This document shows, one piece after another, positions 57,701 through 64,000 of a stretch of DNA of 64,000 nt; position 1 is the first letter of the stretch, and each line of letters opens with the position of its first letter. Both the position numbers and the translations under genes were made by a program. Origin of the DNA: Aphrocallistes beatrix (lineage: Eukaryota > Porifera > Hexactinellida > Sceptrulophora > Aphrocallistidae); the NCBI GenBank assembly GCA_963281255.1, contig OY725490.1:4030001-4094000 (forward strand), read 5' to 3'. Under the pieces are notes generated by a model. The model did not search any database and had not been told where the DNA came from. It saw only the letters and a program-made list of their open reading frames with translations.

Positions 57701-57978
57701 TTAATCCTTGTAGCCAAATTTTCAAGCTGGGTAATCTGCTCTTGAATAACATCTTTGATAATAATATGAGGTATTTGATAATAATCGGAAAGATAGGCAG
57801 CTAAACATGTTTTTCCAGCGGCAGGAGGACCAATAATACATAATCGAATTGGAAGAAGATTTCTTGATTTTTTGTATTCATTAACAACAGAAGAAATGTG
57901 GTCAACGAATCCAGTTTCACAAATCCAAGGAATATCAATGTAATCTTTGACAGATGTTGAATTCATCCTTAGATTAAC
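57701..57978 (-). CDS. AK7: Adenylate kinase 7, internal exon carrying the P-loop
   Basis: This exon encodes the start of the adenylate kinase core of AK7, an axonemal/ciliary protein with an N-terminal nucleotide-sugar-epimerase-like region, a kinase core and a Dpy-30 tail. The exon encodes 92 complete codons plus two bases. Residues 50-57 read GPPAAGKT, a Walker A loop at 57808-57831. The segment before it (VNLRM, then WICETGFV and NEYKKSRNLLPIR) follows the known AK7 order between the N-terminal domain and the kinase. The acceptor is a pyrimidine-containing tract ending CAG at 57981-57979. The donor AA/GTTAGT leaves a two-base overhang that the next exon completes with C. Translation could also run into the intron up to 57589, but that part has no AK7 similarity. 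Earlier exons must lie beyond 58 kb or outside the window; I could not find them. The family assignment rests on recalled similarity, not a search. Confidence 0.9.
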
Positions 57979-59249
57979 CTGAAAACGTAAATCAATCAAT
58001 GCTAACATTAATTAAAAGTATAGGAAGAGAAGAGTCAGGAAAATCTACTTAACCCTGTTAAAATTAATAGAACACATATCTAAAATTTTAACCATTAAGT
58101 TTTGCCTTGAACATTTGTTGAACATGGTTATAGAAAATTTAGTCACAAATTTCAACCTTTAATAATGAGCAAGCATTGTGAGACCAATAATAATGCAAGG
58201 CATATCAATTTAATGGCTCACATTAAAATAACCATGGATGCAGTAATAGCCGAATGGATTATTAAACGATCAGCTTAAAATCATTAACCACGTAGAATAG
58301 ACCTTAAGAATGTATTACAAGCATAATAAACATGGCATTAATAGATATATATATACCCGGTTTTAAAATTGTGCTAGTCATATCATTGCACAACAGATCA
58401 TTTTAATGACGATTGTCTACACTGTTTAAAGCTTTTCGGCTAATCATGTATTATTTCAATCAGCAACTACTTCGTACCTAGTCAAATTATCAGTCATCTG
58501 TGATGCATTATATTGAGTAAGCGATGAACACAAGGGATATAAGCAAATTGTGAATTTTTATGATTGATATGCCTTGAAGGTTCTGGTTCTGAAATATTAT
58601 CTGGGAGTACATGGGGGGGATTTTATGTGCTGATTAACAATTGTCAAGTTTTGAAACGATATTTTAACATTCTTGATTGGTCAGCATCGATTTTTACCAT
58701 CGAATACAATGCGTTCATTCCTTGGCGGTATAAATAACATTTCACTATTTTTTTTGAGAATGAAATTCTTTGGCACATGTTACATACAATTAATTACTCT
58801 CTGTCATTTCTGTTATTCATAAATCTTATGTAGGATTAACTCACTGTGTGTTAAAAACGATAATTAATGAAAAGTGATTCAGACTGTCCTATTATAACAT
58901 ATTAGCCCTTTTTGTATTCATCAGAATTAAAGGACATATTATTATTGTATTAGCGAAGGCATCCTAAGTGTGCGACTCATGCAAACTCGAATTTTTTGCC
59001 AATCGGTAGCTCGAGCATGTGAAGTGCATATCAAAATATAAAATATACAACATTGATATAGTAATATAATGTTAAACTTCAAATAATTAATATATATCAA
59101 CATGATAGTAATTCTTATTGATTAAAAATAATTAAATTTCACAATATACCGTACCTAGTCAAAGGTATTCGATCACTAGATTGCTTCGCATCATAAATAA
59201 TACTAAAGTAAATATATATCCATGAGGATCAATTGATTCAAACCACGTC
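57979..59249. other. AK7 intron side, one palindrome-family scrap
   Basis: At 58290-58400 GTAGAATAGACCTTAAGAATG and TAGTCATATCATTGCACAAC match the palindrome family. No upstream AK7 exon could be recognised. Confidence 0.4.
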
Positions 59250-59345
59250 CAGTGGCATAACTCCTATGTGCTGAATCGGCAGAAGGGTGGGCTCGAACTC
59301 AAAGGGCCTCCAGGGGCCGCAAAAGTGCACGCGGGGGGACTGGGC
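59250..59345. mobile_element. Possible hAT end fragment
   Basis: CCAGTGGCATAACTCCTATG and a G-rich run CACGCGGGGGGACTGGGC resemble hAT termini, but no partner end or duplication was found. Confidence 0.35.
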
Positions 59346-59571
59346 TACTTTTGTATGATTGAGTGCTTTCCAAGCGCTCAATGCTCTTAAATACTCTTTT
59401 ACTATCTCTCACATTTCAAAGCATTTATTATCTTAAGTAGGTAACTATCCAGTATATTAAAATAGAATATGAAGATATTGTATTCTCTAGGCATCCTACA
59501 TAGAGTTGGAGAAGTTGTATATGGTACATGGGTAATACCAATTACCCAACGGACATAAAAGAGATGCTCAT

Positions 59572-59844
59572 TTGGACTTGTTGATACAGATTTCGTCATT
59601 CGTAAGATCTTATCATGAGGAACTTATGAACAAAACAAGCATTGATGATATACTGAAAATGCTCACAATGAAGATTTACTGTCCTACTTCACTGAGTTCG
59701 CAATATACCACAACAGCAGAAATGTCATTCTATAAACTCAAAATAAATAAGAACTATCTTAATCGAAAATTGCAACATTTGATAGAGATAAAGTTCATAA
59801 ATCAACCAAAAACAGACATAATCCATGAATTTTTGGACAGTTAA
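59572..59844 (+). CDS. Unrecognised 90-residue open frame
   Basis: An open frame ending TAA at 59842 reads RSYHEELMNKTSIDDILKML and further lysine- and tyrosine-rich sequence. It has no start ATG at its beginning; a CAG at 59587-59589 could be an acceptor, making this a possible terminal exon on the plus strand. No family is recognised and its composition matches the AT-rich background, so a chance frame is quite possible. It sits 88 bp before the Tc1-like element. Confidence 0.2.
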   Translation: MDLLIQISSFVRSYHEELMNKTSIDDILKMLTMKIYCPTSLSSQYTTTAEMSFYKLKINKNYLNRKLQHLIEIKFINQPKTDIIHEFLDS

Positions 59845-59932
59845 CAACTCTGTACCTGAATCAAATAATACCAACTGGCAACTTGGGATAACTATATTTC
59901 ACAGGTCCAAAACATGAATTATTATTGAAGTA

Positions 59933-61310
59933 CAGTCTGTCAACTTGAAATTGGGAAGATTAATAGTTTCCTTCAATTACTTGTATGTTTTCTACAGTCT
60001 CTATTCTCGTTGTATTTGTAGTTTTTATTTACTTCTTAACTATTGGTAGTCATATGACAGCTGAAAATATTCTTTTGTGGTGCTGAGTTTTCAGATTCCA
60101 TAACCTCCAACCTAGATATTCATTTTAAATAACCATCATAATATCAATACTAGTTTTTTGAACATTTCCTCATTTTTCTCATCGAATCTTCAAGTTTGAA
60201 TTCACTTTTCGCAGTATTATGAACGAACAAGAACAGCGCTAAAATATTAAAATATTATTTTACTCTGGAATTACTAACTGTATGGAGATATCTCGGAGAA
60301 CTCGAATTCCTAAAAGCAGTGTATATCGCACGGTTTCGAAATTGAAGGATGGTCAAACCGTGAATCGGAAGATTGGCACTGGAGAAAAAGTGTCAAATCA
60401 AAGGCAATGATGCTAGATCACTTGTTGGTTTGGCTATTAAGAATCTTAAGTTATCTGTGAGGAAATTGACTTCAGAATTTAACAAAATACGGTGTCTATC
60501 ATTCTCACATGAAGCTGTAAGGAAAGAAATGAAGCGGCGCGGCTTTACCCAAAAGGTTGCTCAGAAAATTCCGATACTAAAATAATCCCATAAAGCTTAT
60601 CGTGTTCAGTGGGCTAAGGAGAACAAGAAAACCGATTGGGAAAAAGTATTTAGCAATGAAAAGTCTATTTGGCTAGCTGGTGGTAGGATATGTCTCTGGT
60701 GTAAGGGAGATTCGAAAGCAGTAAAACCAAGTACAAAACACTCACCTAAATTGCATTTTTGGGGAGCGTTTTCAGCTCGTGGAACATTTCCTATTAAGAT
60801 TTTCACAAAAAATCTTACCGGACAGCTCTATTGTGACATTCTACATGAATGTCTAGCGGAACAAGCAAGTGTTTTGCATCCAGATGGGTGGATTTTCCAA
60901 GAGGACAACGACCCAAAACACATCCAAAGTCGCTAGGATTCATGCAAGATAGGGGTATAAGTAGGATGGATTGGCCTGCTTGTAGACCGGATATGAATCC
61001 AATTGAAAATATTTGGTCGTGGATCAAGAGAAAAATCGATCTCAAGTCACCACGGAATTTAATTGAGCTCGCTGACGTGTTGAATGACACATGGAATTCC
61101 TTAGAACCGGAGTTTTTAGAACCATTTTGGACATCAATGCACAAAAGAGTCAAACTAGTAATATCAAGTGGTGGAATAAGATAAATTATTAAATACAATA
61201 AATTATTTAGTGTTAGGCTATCCTATTAAAACCTGTAGAATTAAAATAGAATAAGAGAGTTAGAAGGTTAGGGAAGAGAAATATTTTCCCAATTTCAAGT
61301 TGACAGACTG
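59933..61310 (+). mobile_element. Tc1-like element, 1378 bp
   Basis: TA-flanked (59931-59932, 61311-61312). The terminal repeats beginning CAGTCTGTCAACTTGAAATT are identical over 25 bp. It carries one broken plus-strand transposase. Confidence 0.96.
60220..61184 (+). pseudogene. Tc1-like transposase, catalytic Asp changed
   Basis: ATG at 60220 (MNEQEQR) is followed at once by a stop. Helix-turn-helix pieces EISRRTRIPKSSVYRTVSK and LSVRKLTSEFNKIRCLSFS follow. Frame 1 continues through a TAA at 60583 to AYRVQWAKENKK and VFSNEKSIW, where the usual FSDE Asp is Asn. It then gives FWGAFSARG and FQEDNDPKH (second Asp). After a frameshift near 60930, LGFMQDRGISRMDWPAC and DMNPIENIWSWIKRK supply the final Glu. 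The C terminus is complete. At least two stops, one or two shifts and the D-to-N change inactivate it. The layout is Tc1 DD34E-like. Confidence 0.92.
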
Positions 61311-61500
61311 TATTACGACAGTTACAGACCCCAATCCTGTAGCTCAGAGCTGACAACTCATTTCGTTCATCGGTCAAATTGAATGCCTCGTGATGGGGAT
61401 CGGGAAAATAGAAATCATTTAAATTTTATACTTTTATTTTTCTCTTGGCATCCCGATTATTTTAATTACGATAATTTAGTCTAAGAAATTTAATAACTAA

Positions 61501-61565
61501 CATCGTTATTTAGATGATGTAGATACTGATGTATCTTCAGTATCTTCATTATCTAAATAACGATG
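61501..61565 (+). repeat. 65 nt perfect-end hairpin
   Basis: CATCGTTATTTAGAT at the left pairs perfectly with ATCTAAATAACGATG at the right. The stem continues with a few mismatches (AGATACTGA against TCAGTATCT) to a loop of about seven bases. It lies outside the Tc1-like element. It could be a small-RNA precursor or a short MITE. Confidence 0.6.
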
Positions 61566-61639
61566 TGGAATTCACACTTCGTAGAGATAGTTGAAAGTTT
61601 CAATATCAAATGCCAGAATAATATTATAGGAAGTGTGAA

Positions 61640-61740
61640 TGGGTATCCCATCGGTTGAGAGCCTGGGAAAACTGTCTGCGGGTCAAATCTTCCCCGCGGG
61701 CCGTATTTGGGCAGGCCAGCTTTATGTAAAGCTAGGATTT
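61640..61740. other. GC-rich tract, possible hAT remnant
   Basis: GGTCAAATCTTCCCCGCGGG and CCGTATTTGGGCAGGCC resemble ends of non-autonomous hAT elements. No paired end. Confidence 0.3.
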
Positions 61741-62231
61741 ATAATTACTGCTTTAAAATGTTATATAAACCGTTTAATCTAAGATAACGAGATTAGGTAT
61801 AGTATTTGTCTAATACGTCTGACTATAATAAGTATAATCTATATTCATGGTCCCAAAATGGGCATCACATGCTGTATGTTAATTCCTGAAAACATACCAT
61901 AGTATTAGTCTAAAGTTTCATTATGAAGGAATATAGTGTAAAATATGTAGATTCAAAGTAGGAGAACGTTATATATTTTCTACAACGGAACCTGAAATCC
62001 AACATTAAGTTAAACTTAAACAAATGTATATATAGGTATATATGATTAAACTAATTTGAGTAATTCATGGACTATCAATGAATTACTAACTTTGAAACTA
62101 AAATAACAAAATAAATATGGCTATTTCGTGTATGTACATACTGAGCAATGGTAGAGGAATTTAACGAAAGCAACCCTTTAGCCAGTTTTTGGCAATAGAT
62201 CTGCAAAAAGATTCGAGATTTTGAAGTAATA

Positions 62232-62286
62232 AATAAATTGAATAATTCAAAATTCTATACCACTTTCAGTGAATTAGCGAACTAAT
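62232..62286. mobile_element. AT-rich MITE fragment
   Basis: AATTGAATAATTCAAAATTC to GTGAATTAGCGAACTAA, a diverged piece of the 6122 family. Confidence 0.5.
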
Positions 62287-62489
62287 GACCAAAATCGGGA
62301 ACGCACTTCCTTACTGTATCTAGTTCCGCATGCTCAACGTCACCAAACATTTGTACAAAAGATAAACTTGACGTCAAAAACTGTATCCCTCACATTAGCA
62401 ATCTGTGGGAAATAAAACATAGAATTTGAATGTTTTATCAAAAATATTTTTGCTGGAATTTAGTCAGCCAGTATCTATCGCAAAAAAAT

Positions 62490-62740
62490 TTATTGTTATC
62501 ACATGATCGCACAATAGGTTATATTTATGCAGAAATAAGTGATTTTCAAAGGCTGTTTAAGGACACTTCTAAATATTTGTAATGTCAAGTTTTCCACATA
62601 AAAATGAGCTGTGAATGGGTTGATGTGAAAAATTAGGGATTTTTATCATGAAAAGTTGCTACATTCTTGCGTTGCTATGAAAATGCATTTTTTGGTCAGT
62701 GGGGGTCATATCTTTGAAATAGAAATATCTAGGCGTTCAT
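62490..62740. repeat. Fragment of the giant-palindrome family
   Basis: ATCGCACAATAGGTTATATT, GAGCTGTGAATGGGTTGATG and GCGTTGCTATGAAAATGCAT follow the order of the 17.5-17.7 kb arm. One arm only. Confidence 0.8.
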
Positions 62741-63119
62741 AGTCGTTCTTATAAATTGCTAATAGAGAGATATTTCCTCTCAAGCAGTGTATCTTTTAAG
62801 GATTAAAAAAAATTTTTTGTTCTTTTTTAGGATTTAAAAAAATAATCCCCGGAATAAAAAAAATATATTATATAGGGATTTTTATTAATATAAATTCAAA
62901 AATTTGAAACGTTATTGTACTCGAAGCCATCTGAAACTCCCAATATTGGCTAGGAATGTAAAATTTATCATACTTCGAACACAATAATGTAATAATACGC
63001 AAATATAAAATATCCAACCATTTCTTAGTCATATATCAAAAATTTATAGTATAATCTAAATTCTAGAAAAAAAAAAATCAGAAAAATTTTAGAAGTAAGG
63101 AAAAAATGGCTTAAAAGAT

Positions 63120-63581
63120 AGCCTGTTTGTGACACTATGGAAGCGAAGCAAGTACGTTGGCTACCCAAGTGAAATATGGTGAAACGCGTTTATTTTGGGT
63201 GCCATTTTCTTCAACATACCTGTGCGAGTCTGGACTTTCTGCTCTAATGTGCATCAAAAACAAAACTAGAACAAGCTGAGTGTGAAAGACGATCTACGTT
63301 GTGCGTTGTCTAATACTGCACCTTCGATTGACGAGCTGGTCAAGTAAAATAGTACCAAGTATCACACTAATATACTCATAGCGATTAAGTATTGTACTTG
63401 CATACATTTTCTTGCATAGTATATCGATCGTACTGTAGTCATTATACCAACTATAGTGTGTTGGTAAAATAAAAACTTTTCATACCTAGTTCAATATTTT
63501 GGGATTCGTAGAAATACAAAGGGAAAACTCATGATGGGTACTACGAAGGGGGAACTGGTGCAATAAGGTTAAGAACCACTG
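63120..63581 (+). pseudogene. hAT transposase C-terminus (ZBED5/Charlie-like) and element end
   Basis: A frame near 63196-63280 reads FWVPFSSTYLCESGLSALMC and IKNKTRT. A one-base shift then gives LSVKDDLRCALSNTAPSIDE, ending LVK and TAA at 63345-63347. This is the hATC tail shared by ZBED5-like domesticated genes and Charlie-type transposons. The element's right terminus follows at GGTTAAGAACCACTG (63567-63581), matching the ends of the MITE at 2407-2961. Upstream catalytic parts were not recognised. Inactive relic. Confidence 0.82.
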
Positions 63582-63666
63582 GTTTATTTCAATCTTAAAA
63601 CGTTTCGCCTTTGCATATTCTTATTAGAATGGTGATGAATTCATAATGAATAAATGAAAGGAGATA

Positions 63667-63823
63667 TCCTTACTATTAAAACTAGATTAATATTTACTTG
63701 TTTATAGTATATATATATATATCTGTAATGAATTGATTGAAGAAACTGCCGGTCATAGAAAGCTAATTTTTGGCATGTGGGAGTCTTGCCAGCCGCGTAG
63801 CGCAAGTAAGCGAAGCGCGCTTG
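63667..63823 (+). mobile_element. HEL-A, 157 bp deletion derivative
   Basis: 5' end TCCTTACTATTAAAACTAGA, TA tract, CTGTAATGAATTGATTGAAG, then a jump from GTGGGAGTCTT to GCCAGCCGCGTAGCGCAAG and the terminal CTTG. Flanked by A and T. The whole centre with both TGACGTCA sites is absent. Confidence 0.88.
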
Positions 63824-63885
63824 TAGAAGTGATCTGACCTGGTTAAACGATTTTTAAGGTGGATATACCATACATATTATCAATG

Positions 63886-64000
63886 TACAGTACCCGGACA
63901 AAAGTATTCGACCACCACATAAACCTCTATACAAATAGTATTAAAGTGGATCTGTTCATAAAGGAATGTGTACTCAAACTGTTAGAAATACTCTATTTTT
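63886..64000. mobile_element. Tc1-type element end at window edge
   Basis: TA then CAGTACCCGGACAAAAGTAT followed by TCGACCACCACATAAACC. A left end of a Tc1-like element that runs off the window. Confidence 0.55.

Noticed and set aside
59402-59599. Minus-strand open frame as a missing AK7 exon
   Set aside because: Its residues do not match the AK7 region expected before VNLRM in any frame.

Overview
This is AT-rich eukaryotic genomic DNA, almost certainly from an invertebrate animal. It has spliced genes with long introns, several Tc1/mariner, hAT, pogo/Tigger, P-like and Helitron-like element families, and no operons. The transposon mix would suit a crustacean such as a parasitic copepod, but the species assignment is inference only.

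Host genes. (1) A minus-strand adenylate kinase 7 (AK7) gene crosses most of the window. Three coding exons can be assembled: 57978-57701 (P-loop), 42445-42093 (rest of the kinase core) and 15601-15072 (end of the kinase region, coiled coil and C-terminal Dpy-30 motif). The splice phases agree at both junctions and the joined exons are 1161 nt, exactly 387 codons including the stop. Introns are about 15.3 kb and 26.5 kb. The N-terminal exons lie beyond the right edge. (2) A minus-strand two-exon OTU-family cysteine protease gene lies at 9323-8452, about 6 kb downstream of AK7. No rRNA, tRNA or other convincing host gene was found.

Layout. 1-7400: an unnamed repeat, a 3 kb foldback element flanked by TTAA that carries a nested hAT element, then a broken P-element-type transposase split by a small MITE. 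7.4-7.9 kb: a minisatellite with an octamer-like site in each unit. 8.4-9.3 kb: the OTU gene. 9.4-12.7 kb: a second foldback copy carrying two nested hAT elements and a Helitron-like element. 12.7-14 kb: another Helitron-like 5' end followed by two tandem arrays. 15.07-15.6 kb: last AK7 exon. 15.6-42.1 kb (intron): a 2.7 kb palindrome with an assembly gap at its centre, Tc1-type MITEs, a 3.5 kb nested hAT/Helitron/mariner stack, a DD37E transposase relic, a mariner, a foldback MITE and more Helitron-like copies. 42.4-57.7 kb (intron): a third foldback copy, a LINE fragment, a mariner with three stop codons, a Tigger transposase relic, a cluster of Helitron-like copies, a P-like fragment and pogo-type MITEs. 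58-64 kb: a Tc1-like element with paired inverted repeats and a hAT (ZBED5/Charlie-type) C-terminal relic.

The strongest structural signals are nested insertions whose target-site duplications or empty sites can be read directly. The dominant repeat (called HEL-A here) starts TCCTTACTATTAAAA, ends in a hairpin plus CTTG, inserts between A and T without duplication, and carries up to two TGACGTCA palindromes per copy. All transposases seen are damaged, so the non-autonomous copies probably depend on elements elsewhere.
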